From the NCBI GenBank assembly GCA_029931535.1, contig JAQPZY010001436.1:2135001-2199000 (forward strand): 64,000 nt of DNA. Reading direction: 5' to 3'. The notes under the pieces were generated by a model. It worked only from the letters and a program-made list of their open reading frames with translations, was not told where the DNA came from and ran no database searches. Shown here in pieces: positions 1-10,600 of the stretch; within the stretch, counting starts at the first letter, position 1; each line of letters begins with the position of its first letter. The stretch comes from Margaritifera margaritifera (Eukaryota; Mollusca; Bivalvia; Unionida; Margaritiferidae). Both the position numbers and the translations under genes were made by a program.

Positions 1-248
1 TAACAAAGGTAACTTTCAATATGGAACTTAAAGATGTCCAACACGGTAGAACCCAGAAAATGTCAGAGGTTGAGTTTGGCATCAGTGTTGGGGGTCAGCA
101 GTTGCCTGAAATGACAAAGGAGGAGAAGATGAAAGTGCTGAATTTGGCTTTGAGAACATTTGACATAATGGAATCAGTTCTTTGCAGAGTTTTTGAAATT
201 GCTGATCAGCAGAGAAAGGCAGTAAAAGATGTCAGTAACATATATTAG
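1..248 (+). CDS. 3' exon of an unidentified gene (partial at left edge)
   Basis: An open frame enters from the left edge (frame of position 3) and runs to TAG at 246-248, giving about 81 visible residues. The text is protein-like: mixed charge, a helical stretch rich in Glu/Lys (TKEEKMKVLNLALRTFDIME) and a segment with Cys (SVLCRVFEIADQQRKA). I do not recognise the family and assign no function. The frame may stop at 246, or the real exon may end at 221 (GCA followed by gtaaaa, phase 0) and splice to the candidate exon at 4944, which also starts in phase 0. The LINE that follows would then lie in the last intron. The Met at 21 is probably internal, since the frame is open upstream. Confidence 0.55.
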   Translation, partial: TKVTFNMELKDVQHGRTQKMSEVEFGISVGGQQLPEMTKEEKMKVLNLALRTFDIMESVLCRVFEIADQQRKAVKDVSNIY

Positions 249-387
249 CACTTTTAAACTTGAACTGCAAGAACTCTCAAGGACTGATTTAATTAGATTT
301 TGCCAATTACTGTCTTTCTGTCCGTGTTTGATTACAAGAATTTTTTTTTAGATTACTGTATGTATCCATGTTCAGTACATCATTTTT

Positions 388-3300
388 TTATTTTATTTTT
401 TTTTTCATTTCCCTCGTAACCTTGCTGGTCGTAGGGGTGCCACTGATGACTTTGCGACCATCTCTCCATTTCGCCCTGTTTTCCACTGCTCTTTGGGATT
501 TTGCAAAGTCCATGCCTGTCCACTCTTTGATATTGTTTTCCCATCTCTTCTTATGTCTGCCTCGTTTTCTCTTTCCTCTCACTGTGCCCTGTAGGATTGT
601 CTTTGACAGGCCAGTTGAGCGTGAGACATGACCATACCATCTTAGTTTGCGTTTCTTTACAGCGGTGAGCAGATCTTCATAAGGTCCAATTGCACCTTGG
701 ATTTTAGTGCGCACCTCCGCATTGGAGACGTGGTCTAAGACTGAGATTTTCAGGATCCTTTGATAACATCTCATCTCTAACGCATGGATTCTTCTCTCTA
801 ATTCTGCTGTTAGGGTCCATGTCTCTCATGCATATAGGAATATGGACATGACGAGGGAGCGCATAAGCTTAATCTTGGACTCAAGCATGATGTTGCTGTC
901 TTTCCAAATATGCTTCAGCCTAGCCTGAGCAACTGTTGTCTGCGCAATCCTGGAAAGAACCTCAGGTTTAGAACCTTCATCAGAGGCGATAGCGCCTAGG
1001 TACTTGAAGCTTGTTACTGTGCCCAGCTTCTGTCCATTCACTCTTATTTCCTTTTGGATGCCACTCGGGTTGTTGGTCATTAGGTTTGTCTTTTCAGCGT
1101 TGATCTCCATCCTATATCTTAGTGATGCTTGATTGAGACAGTTCACTAAGATTTCCATTTCTTCTTCATCTCCTGCTAAGCCATCGATATCATCAGCGAA
1201 TCGTAGGTTGGTGATTGTTCTGCCTCCAACACTGACACTGCCCTCATGGTCTTCCAAGGCGTCGGACATGATCCTTTCCAGGTAGATGTTGAAGAGCGTG
1301 GGTGAGAGAAGGCACCCCTGTCTGACTCCGACTGTGGTTCTGAACCAGTCTCCTATGTTACCATTGACGAGAACTGTACTAGTCGCCTTGTCATACAGTG
1401 TTTATATAGTGCGGATTAGTTTTGCGTTTATGTTGTATATCTGCATGGTGGCCAATAAGGCTGCATGCCATACCTTGTCGAAAGCCTTCTTGAAGTCAAT
1501 GAAGACATGACAAAGGTTCTGTTGATGCTGGAGATATTTTACACAGAGGATTCTAAGATTGAAGATCTGTTCTGTAGTGCTACGTCCTGCTCTGAAACCT
1601 GCCTATTCTTCCGCAATGATGTTCTCTGCTTGGTGTTTCAGTATTTTGAGGATGATCTTGAGCATAACCTTGCTTGGGTGACTGATGAGACTGATTGTTC
1701 GGTAGTTCTGGCACAGTTGTAGATTCCCTTTTTTAGGAAAAGTCACAATTAGAGACTGGGTCCATGGGGTGGGCCATTCTCCTGTTTGCCAGATTTGGTT
1801 GCAGATTGTTGTGAGGACATCTATCATGGAAGTTCCTCCTGCTTTAACAAGTTCTGCTGGTATATTGTCTACCCCAGCTGACTTTCCCTTCTTTAGCGCC
1901 TTTACTGCAGCCTCTACTTCGTCCCTGAGAATCGGGTGGTCAACCTCTGTTGTGGTCAGTGGTACGTTTAGTACAACTTGGTCTCCAGAAGTCTCCTGGT
2001 TGTAAAGCTCCGAACAGTATTCCATCCATCTGTTAAGAATGTCTTGGTTTTCTGTCAGACTCTTACCAGCCTTGTCCTGAGTCGTATTAGATCTCCCCTG
2101 TTTCTCTGTTGTCAGGTCTTTTACCAACTGGTATGCCCTTTTACTGTCATTCTGGTTCAGGCTTTTCTTGACTTCTTTGCACTGGTCCTCTAACCAGCTT
2201 TCTTTTGCTTTCTTTATGCTCTTCTTAATTCTGTTGTTAATCTCATTGTATTTTTTTGCTCCTTCATGGTCTCCTCGCTTACTCTTCAGTTTTCTACTCA
2301 CATCACAGAGGTCGAGGTATCTGCTGTGACCCAAGGCTTCTTTATTCTATGATGCTTGCCAAGGATCTCTCCGGCTGTGTCTATTACTGCCTTGTTGAAG
2401 GTGATGATCAAGGAGTCTAGGTTTATTTCTTCATGTCCCAGAATTGTGAGTGGTGCAAATTTGCCACCTATTGATGCTTCAAATGCTTGTGCCAGGCTTG
2501 GATCTTTAAGTTTTTCAAGGTTGAACCTGATCCTAACTTGTCTTGGCTTAATGGTCTTCCTCAGAAGAAGTTTGATAGTCATCATCAGCAAGTCATGGTC
2601 GCTTCCTATGTCAGCTCCTGGGAAGCTTGTGATGTTTTCCGTCTGGGCTGTGCCAAGTCCATCTTCTGGATAGTTTGTGGGGGCCAAGGGTGTTCGTTAG
2701 CACTAGGTTATTGTATGTGGCGAGTCCAGGAGCTTGAGTCCTCTCTCATTGGTCTGCTTATTATAGTATGGACCACAGACTTCTCGCCAGTCTGCTTGTG
2801 TGTCTTCTCCTACCTTAGCATTCCAGTCTCCTTGAATAACCAGAATATCCTTCTTGGGTGTCTGGTCTATGAGAGTTTGAAGCTGGTCGTGGAACTCATC
2901 CAGTTCCTCGTCATCATGGTCAGATGTTGGGGCATAGCCTTGACTGATAGTGATGTTAAAGGGAGATGCCCTCACACGGATTGTAATCATCCTGTTAGAC
3001 ACTGGTCGACAACCCATGACTGCACTCACAATGTCCTTGTGTACCATAAACCCGACTCCATGTTCATGTTTGTTCTCATGCCCACTGAAGTAGATTCTGT
3101 GTCCGTCATCTGTTGATCTCTCTCTGAAATTTTTCCAGCGCATCTCGCAGAGTCCAAGGATGTGCTATTGGTATCTTCCAATCTCATGGGTTAGCTCTTC
3201 GAGTTTCCCTGCTGGTCTTAATGTCCTTACATTCCATGTTCCAATGGTGATATTATCTCTTGCCCGTACTTTGATGGTAGTTGCACCAGTAGCATACTTG

Positions 3301-3480
3301 TCACCTCCGTCCTGGTGTCCAGCGGATGGCGCGGTCATTGGTAACCTGGGCTGCGACCGATCCGGTATGTGAAATCTATTTATTGTCATTTCGTCATCAT
3401 TGGCGTATCATGGGCCATTTCAACCTGGTGGCGCCCATCCCTCTCCATCTGATCCATCTTTGTTACAACAGAGTGAGTAA
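388..3480 (-). mobile_element. Degenerate RTE-like non-LTR retrotransposon (LINE), antisense
   Basis: Read on the minus strand, the order is APE-type endonuclease, reverse transcriptase, then a basic C-terminal tail. The endonuclease starts near 3389 with IGTWNVRTL, continues with GDWNAKVG (about 2780-2760) and ends with the GSDHDLL motif (about 2600). The reverse transcriptase (2334-826) shows KGKSAGVDNIPAEL, motif A FIDFKKAFDKV (about 1500-1470) and motif C FADD (about 1200). The tail at 774-388 contains LRWYGHVSR and a Lys/Arg-rich stretch, as seen in CFDP2/BovB-like and related elements. The copy is dead. An in-frame TAG follows IIAEE at about 1602, a TAA lies near 1400, the frame shifts near 2690, and the endonuclease stretch expected to hold IDYI is missing. 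T-rich DNA at 345-405 on the + strand is probably the poly(A) tail, placing the 3' end there. No target duplication could be defined. Clade assignment is tentative. Confidence 0.85.
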
Positions 3481-3499
3481 TATTTAATTGACTCAGCAT

Positions 3500-4190
3500 G
3501 GTGTTTTTAAAGGTAATCGGCGCCGACTAAAGTTTTGATGTGCCAAACATAATTACGAAGTATTGTCTTGGTAAATTCTATCTAGGGCACTGAGATATAT
3601 TTTAGAAGTGTCATGATTGTCCAAATAAGTGTAAATACTGGACCTGAACTTTCACATAGCATCTTGTATTTGATCAAACGCCAGGAACGATGACAGACGA
3701 GGACATACAGCGACTTTTCGAGAGTGATTGAGACGAAGAGGAATTTGAGGGATTTGATGCAATAGACTGAACTCCATCAACAAAGCGAACCTTAAAATGG
3801 GCCTTTTAAGGGCCAAGCATAAATTTGGAAAGATATACTTTATAGTTTGCCACTTTTTCATTCTTTCTTTTACGATATCTGTAAAAAAAAAAAAAAGTAT
3901 TGGTTATAATCGGGTGTCGAGTACCAACAGAAAAGACCAGAGAAACAGTCAGGCGCTAGTTTATTGTAAAGAATTAAAAAGTCGTGTAACAAATGATGAT
4001 CTGTGCACTATCCAAAATGTCCGACTGCTGTCGCTATGAAACGGAGCGAAATTATTAAGAGTTTGAAATGTATTATATCACATGCGCGTTGTATGGCAGA
4101 ACTACGTTTTTCCCCCTCATTCTAGGTCGAAACTTGGGGTGTGCATTATACACCAGTGTGCGTTATACACACCAAAATACGGTAAGTGTG
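3500..4190 (+). mobile_element. Probable 3' remnant of a DNA transposon
   Basis: At 3690-3768 a short frame reads MTDEDIQRLFESD, a stop, then DEEEFEGFDAID. This acidic segment resembles the ends of some DDE transposases. About 350 bases later, at 4130-4182, there is a repeated motif (GTGTGCATTATACACCA, then GTGTGCGTTATACACACCA) ending near ACGGTA, which looks like an element terminus. No matching left terminus was found, so this would be a truncated copy. Superfamily is undetermined; a Tigger/pogo or piggyBac relative are the options I considered. A poly(A) run lies at 3882-3895. Confidence 0.35.
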
Positions 4191-4781
4191 TCATTAAGTC
4201 TCTTTGTTGTTTACCAGTTGTATGTAACAATCACATTTAGTTGATGGCTGTACAAATAAAGTTGATTGATTTAAGCTGTGGGCAGTATAGGGCTTCATTT
4301 CAGAATAAAAAGCGATGTCAATTATTGTCTCATTAGCAGCTATAACTGTTGTAAAATACAACTTATAAAAATAACTATTTTATTTGTTTACCATAATGCA
4401 TTTAATTTTGAGATATCAGTTTGTATTAGTTGTACTTTTTACATTACTATGGTGACACCATCATCAAGCGTTGACAAGTAGAGATACTGGCCATCATAAA
4501 AAAGATTTGCCAGCACAAAGAAGATCACCCAAAAGGAAATTGACATAATAAATGTATGTGCAGTACATACATATACATGTACATAGTGTGATGTGTTCGA
4601 TGTGTTAATTGTTTAGACTTATTTACATGCATGTACAAGTGCATGTTATAATAAAGTGAAATAAACACAAGTCAATAGATTTATTCATTCATGTATTTCA
4701 ACCATTATTAAATATACAGTACATGTATAGGTATGATGACATCGTAAAATAAAAATGTGCATGATTCAATTATCCGAAAAA

Positions 4782-4832
4782 CTCGTTAATCCGGACATAT
4801 TCACTGGGAACGAAGGTGTCTGGATTAACGAG
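4782..4832. repeat. Hairpin from a Tigger-like transposon end
   Basis: Two 16-base arms (4782-4797 and 4817-4832) are complementary with one mismatch; the left arm is CTCGTTAATCCGGACA. The sequence runs on to GGTTCCTCTGTA, and this type of end is typical of Tigger/pogo-like elements and their short derivatives. Only this terminal portion is recognisable. Confidence 0.5.
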
Positions 4833-4943
4833 GTTCCTCTGTATTATGTGGTTTATGTGTTAGCTGATTAAGTCAAAGGTAATTATATAACACGAATGCA
4901 AAATGCTTTAGGACTATCCAATTAAATCTTTTTGTTTTGCAAG

Positions 4944-5045
4944 GGCTGTCAGTCATTGGAGAAAGAAAAAAAGAAGACTTCTAGCAAAATTGTATCAGCC
5001 AAGGCCACAGAACTAATAAGAAAATCAGAACAGGTTAAAATGTAA
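4944..5045 (+). CDS. Candidate terminal exon of the left-hand gene
   Basis: A pyrimidine-rich acceptor (tttttgttttgcaag) precedes an open frame that starts in phase 0 with GCQSLEKEKKK and ends with ELIRKSEQVKM and TAA at 5043-5045. The coding text is Lys/Glu-rich, fitting the style of the exon at 1-248, and a phase-0 donor is available at 222. An AATAAA lies at 5291-5296. Alternatively GTTAAA at 5034 could be a donor, making it an internal exon. The evidence is splice signals and frame only; I recognise no domain. The gap between the two exons would be about 4.7 kb, containing the antisense LINE. Confidence 0.35.
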   Translation, partial: GCQSLEKEKKKTSSKIVSAKATELIRKSEQVKM

Positions 5046-7530
5046 AGTATTGGATGGTACCAGCCATTTAGTAATTATTTTGTGCTCCTGGAAGATGCAT
5101 GGCTACACGATAACTACTTGTCAGTTACTATAAACTTTGATCTGACAGATGCTAGTGTTTTAGTGTTATTCATATTTAAAATGTTTATATACAATGATAT
5201 GTGTGTATGCATGCTAGCTAAAGAAGTGTATCTTGTATCGGTTCTTGTCAAGTAAACATGGGATGAAAGATTGTGTGCTTTTGCATTCTGAATAAAGGAT
5301 AAATAATGTATTGTACATCACATTGTTCTTTTTATAGTTAACTATGATACTTTGCCCATCCCCCCCCCCCCCATGATTATCCCAAGGTTAAATTTCTGAA
5401 CTTACCTTAACCTTACTCCTCTCCCTTCATTGCACAATCACAGAAAATGAATGATCTACTTATCTCTAAGATCTGTACCCCTTTCTGTCACACCCTGGCC
5501 ATCACAATGTTTGCACTAAAGAAATTTAAAACGATAAGACCACTCAACATTTTGGGACTTCCAGTACTTAAGGCTGATACTATAAATGACACCCAGGATG
5601 CCCGGGTCTTCCTGATTTAGGAAATTAGTGGAACACCAATATGTGTATCTGTCTGCCTGATGTCATGCCCCCCCCCCTCCCCCAATGAAGCCAACATATC
5701 TATATTTGCTAACATCAAGTTCTTTTTTTCCAACATGACACAACTAATATCAATCAAATTTCTAAATACATCCATAAATAGAAAAGACTGGCAAGTTTGT
5801 ACTTTTGCATCCAAAATGACATCTAATATAATTAACATTACTAAAGATATAAATAAAACTGAATAGTTTTACTTGAAAAAGCTTGGCAAATGATGACCAC
5901 AATTTACAGAAAGCACTGTCGTGTAAATGTCTATAGATTTGTATACATGTATATATACTGCAGATCTGCCGTAGAAAAAGGCAGCCATAACCAAAACTTC
6001 AGAGAACCTTAAACCAAAATTTTTCAATAGGTGACGTAGCATTAGATGCTCAAGAATGTTTACAAATGATTTTGGTTGTCTGTTTGATATGGTTTCCGCT
6101 ACTTGAGAAAAATAGGCAATAAATGAAGTCTTCACAAATTAGAGGCTTCAATTACTAGTAATCAGGGGTTAAAAGATTATTGTCAAAGTGTTCTTGTAGC
6201 AATAGTATATGATCTGATGAAAGTAATAGAATCAACTATATGTATAGGTTTTGGGTAGAGGAATCACACCAATGGATCAGAATTTGTAGGCAAGATTCCA
6301 TTTCCAGCCAATAATATTTTACACATTTGCATACATTTACAAAGAGTTCCCAAAAATAAGATGATGAATCACAAGTGTTAATGTAGATTTTAACTACTGA
6401 ATGTTTAGTAGAAAGTGTGTTTGTTATCAAAAAGAGAAGAAGTTTAGTTGTCAGCTCTTAATAATGTGTTTTTGCAAGACAAATTTTTGTTTTGATAAGA
6501 ATGCCAAATTAAAAGGGTGTACACAATGAGTGTACGGTGCAGTCAAAGTACTGCATGTAAACACTGCCTTGTGGTACAGGTTCATTCATGCAGTGTTGGT
6601 GCAGTATTGTCCATTTCAAGTGAAACCATAATTCATTGCCAGTATATGATAAGACTGATTTAATTTATGTTATTGATCTTGATTGACCAAAATGATAACA
6701 AAGAGTTCCAGTATTTCTTTTCATTACGATTACCGTATATGCTCACTTATAACTCGAGTCAAACTGCAACCAAATGCAGACCCTGGTCTGCCATTGCATA
6801 ATATGCCCGCAGATCAGGGTCTATGTTTTTAGTTCTACTGTTTACTCCTAACAACCTGCATTGACCCCGATCTGCCAGTGCATTATACAATAGCAGATCT
6901 GGTCTGTGCAGTTTGCAGTTGGACTCAACTTAGAAGTGAGTATATACAGTATTCATTCCATTCCTCTAAATTTACAGATACAAGACCTGAGTATGTTCTT
7001 GCACAAACCTAGTGTTAGTCATAGTAACAATTAAATACAGATTGTATCATCTGAACAATTGTTTAACAGATGCCACTTGCCTACCCATGTTTCAATATTA
7101 TGACTGTCAAGCCTTGTTTGTTTGCACCATTTCAGCTTTGGTTTTAAACTAACGGAAACATAGTAGGGATTAATCTCATCATAGGCACAATGTCATGTTG
7201 TGTCACTGAGTGCATTCATATGTAATAGCCAAATCCCACAAGGCTTTCTCCTAGGGACAAAATGTTACACATATATTGGAATGAAAAAACAAATTTCATA
7301 ATAGCCAAACCTGTTTATACCAGATGGACCATCAAGAGGTGGTTTTAATGATCAGGTGGTCTTTTTTGCAAGAAAATATGCATTGATTTATATATATAAA
7401 TATTTGACCTCTCTGATTTAATCATTATACTCTATATACACAGTACATTGACTTTAAATGCAAGTGGTCACTGTTGCTGTTTTAATGACTATTTGTCACT
7501 TTTAAGTTCATTTCACCATCTGTTTTTCAG
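5046..7530. other. Intergenic or first-intron DNA, no readable gene
   Basis: I see no convincing exon here. Two poly(C) runs occur near 5360 and 5669, and one palindromic element lies at 6732-6951. The promoter and first exon of COQ9 (start codon plus 1 nt of a split codon) should lie in or before this stretch, but I could not pick an ATG-containing exon with the required phase-1 donor. Confidence 0.5.
6732..6951. repeat. Double-hairpin MITE, copy 1
   Basis: A 220-bp palindromic element bounded by TA. The left end CCGTATATGCTCACTTATAA is complementary to the right end, which finishes GTGAGTATATACAG. Inside are two further hairpins built around GCAGATCAGGGTCT and GCAGATCTGG with CATTATGCA-like loops. 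It matches copies at 14137, 22633 and 25985. The TA borders suggest a Tc1/mariner-type origin (inference). Confidence 0.7.
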
Positions 7531-7627
7531 TTTCTAGAAGGGTGGCGAGATCATTGGCTGGAGTTAGACACCTCTCACAGGAGGCTGGAAAGAGTGGCTC
7601 TGCCAAAGAGACACCTGAAGATACAAG
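7531..7627 (+). CDS. COQ9: COQ9 exon 2 (presequence region)
   Basis: Acceptor tgtttttcag precedes and donor gtcagt follows. The exon begins with two bases completing a split codon, then encodes [19 protein letters not shown] and an acidic linker ending PEDT plus AG of a split Ser codon. It is Arg-rich and lacks acidic residues in the first 15 positions, as expected of a mitochondrial targeting peptide. No in-frame ATG lies just upstream, so a separate first exon is needed. Confidence 0.85.
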
Positions 7628-10600
7628 GTCAGTTTAAGGTCGATTGACCCCATATCTGAAGACACTTATTTTCAATCATAAATTAATTAAAAAAAAAGAA
7701 TTGACAGGACACTCTTAAGATTCCTTTTATCAGATATTATTTTCATAATGGAGCTGAACTAGCAGTGAGAATACTGTATTCTCACAATCCTATAATTATA
7801 TGATCATGTTTTCCAGTGTAGAACACCAGTGGAGGATATCCATCTTTCATCACATGACTGCACTTTGCATGACATGACCATCTGCTGCAAGCACAGCACA
7901 CATAAAGTGGCAAAAACTTTCTGATTTCGATGATCACATCATTGTTACACCATAAGATAAACGTCAATTGCAACACATTTACATACTAAATTGAGGTGTG
8001 TTAAATAAGTGTCCCGCAAATGGAACATTTCACACTGATCGAACAAGTTACATTAACAGCTTTTGTAGTTCAATTTCAAGTCGAAACAACGTTGTTTAAT
8101 TATTTTTTAAAATTTATATTGTCATTATTATTTACGATGGGTAAATGAATTCTAGATCAAAGTTAAATCAAGGACTCTGTAATTATTTTGTGTCTGTCTC
8201 GATTAATCTTGTGAATAAGAGTTGATTTTATGTCTTTACCAGTTCAAATTTGTATCATTGCACAGTTATCAGCAGTACACAATTTGATCTCTGTGTACTG
8301 CCATTACCTTGAAGGGTGGTATGTATTTAAACATCATTGTAAGTTGGCACTGAATTTTTCAGTGTAGGCCTAACTTCTTGCGCTCTATTTTAAGGTAAGG
8401 AAATTTTCAATGTTCTGCTGTTAGAAAATGACTTCAGCATTCACAATAAAGCCAATTTTACTTTGACCCTCATTTTTTGTTCAGAAATATGTGAAAAATA
8501 ATCATTATGCATCGGTGTTGGATAGGAAAATGTCACCCTTAGGATCAAAAGTTTGTGTCAGACACTTAGCAAAGCTTCATTTTTGACGCAAAATTCTGAC
8601 CCTTGGGTGAAATTTTCCTATTCCACAGTGATGCATATGATTGATTCTATTAATCATGAATAGTTAAAGTTTACCTGAATATGCAAATGATTAGCCAGTT
8701 ATTAAATTTCTCTCTATGCTGCAAATTAATTTATTTTTCTGGGTACCAGTTTTCATGGTTTAGCAAAAGATGGCATTTTCGTTTTCATGGTTTAGCAAAA
8801 GATGGCATTTTCGTTTATACTCAAATGCTTGAATATACTTAAGATGGGAAGGGGTCCTATTTTCTTGTCTTCATTTATGGAGCATGATCCACTGAGTCTT
8901 AAGGTATGTGATCTTTATAGCAACCAGGAAATCCATGAAAATTGGTACCCCTTGAACAAAATTTAATGTAAATTCGCATTTGCCAAAAATTTGGGTATTC
9001 ATATGAACATTACAGTGTATCCTGGACCTGCAAATGCTAGTCTTTGGCCTTCTGTGTTATAAGAATGTGGATCCTTTGGACCCACAATAACTAGCCCTAG
9101 ACCCTCAGAAACTGACCCATAATACCTAGCCCTGGACCCTCAGAAACTGACCCACAATAACTAGCCCTGGACCCTCATTTTTCAGAAACTGAATCCTGTA
9201 GATATACACTTTCCCTAACAAGATGTAAAAAAAATACAAATCTTAATTGGCAAGAAAAATAAAAACATGAAATACAAAAATAATAATTTCTTATATTCAA
9301 AAGTGAAATAAAAAAAAGTAATAAAAGGAGATAATAAGATTCACTATAATAATAAAGTCTTTGATTTTTCGTGAATATAATGATTGTACATCTGCTAATG
9401 GACTCCATTTTTTTCTCACCTGGACCCCCAGTTCTCTTATCAGGACACCCACTTTGTGAAGAATAAGGATCCTTGACTCCCTGTGTGAAAGCCCTTCAGA
9501 GAACTCTGACATTAGGTATGGTCTCAAATAAGACTTTAAAGTCAGGATGTTTAAATAGTTGTACCTGTAGGAAGCCTGGCTATCAAACAATGAGGCACTT
9601 AATGCTGACCAAACAAGTGCCTGTTCACTGGTCTGTTCACCTCCAGTTGGAGAGGAAATGACAAGTAGGTTTAATCATCCATTTATACCTCAGCCCTGTC
9701 TTTAAAGGTGCATTCACTCCAAAACCCAATTATAAACTTTAGTCTAGTGTAATCTAACACACTGTGAGTCCTAATTATTTAAAATGACTATCTTGTCACC
9801 AAAAGACCTAGATCATCCAGTTCAGTCAGTTGATCTGTTCTGAAACCCATTGTTACAGACTAAAACTAGTATTAAAAACAATTAGTGATGTTATTAATTG
9901 AAAATAAGAAATGCACACTTTATTCATATAGGTTCCAAATTGTTCCGCCGTGTCCTGTATGCAAACTTACACAGTTGCTTTGACCTGATAATCATATTAA
10001 TGGTGCTCTTGTATATTTAAAAGTATGGTAGTATTGGACTTTGTTACTTGATATATTTTAGAATTATGTGATCAGTATGTATAGGTTACTGCATTTGTAT
10101 GGGAAAATATAAACAAGTGTTTTCTGAGCGATACTGCATGTCATTAGGAGTGCAGTATTGCTCAGATAAAGGTCATTCATATTTCCCATTCAAATGTAGT
10201 AACTTATTTATTAGATACTCATTTATATATCTAGGAGTGATTAAAAAATAAACCTATTTTGTCTCTCTATACGACACTTGGAGAATAAGAGCAACTTATC
10301 TTTCACAACAGATGCTTCTTTATGAGGCCATCATGTGTCACCAGCAGTAACACTCTTTATGATGTAACATTCCAATATCATCATTGATGCGCTAGGGGAT
10401 TATTTAAAACTGCAACTTTGAAAACAATAAAAAAAATTTAGACATGAGTGTCATTCAGTATGAAGCAGTGTAGTATGGAGAAATACAGCATGGTTCTGAT
10501 AATGTTAAATTAATGGAGAAAAAAATGAGGATATAATAAAAAGTAATTCCAACTATTGATTACAGTTTGGGTTTTTTTTTGGGGGGGGGTATATGTTTTG

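Noticed and set aside
2356..3116. + strand open frames of 105 and 209 codons
   Set aside because: Both are antisense shadows of the endonuclease region of the minus-strand LINE.
3490..3520. ATGGTGTTTTTAAAG with gtaatc as COQ9 first exon
   Set aside because: The donor would be phase 0, whereas exon 2 requires a single leftover base; frame would break.
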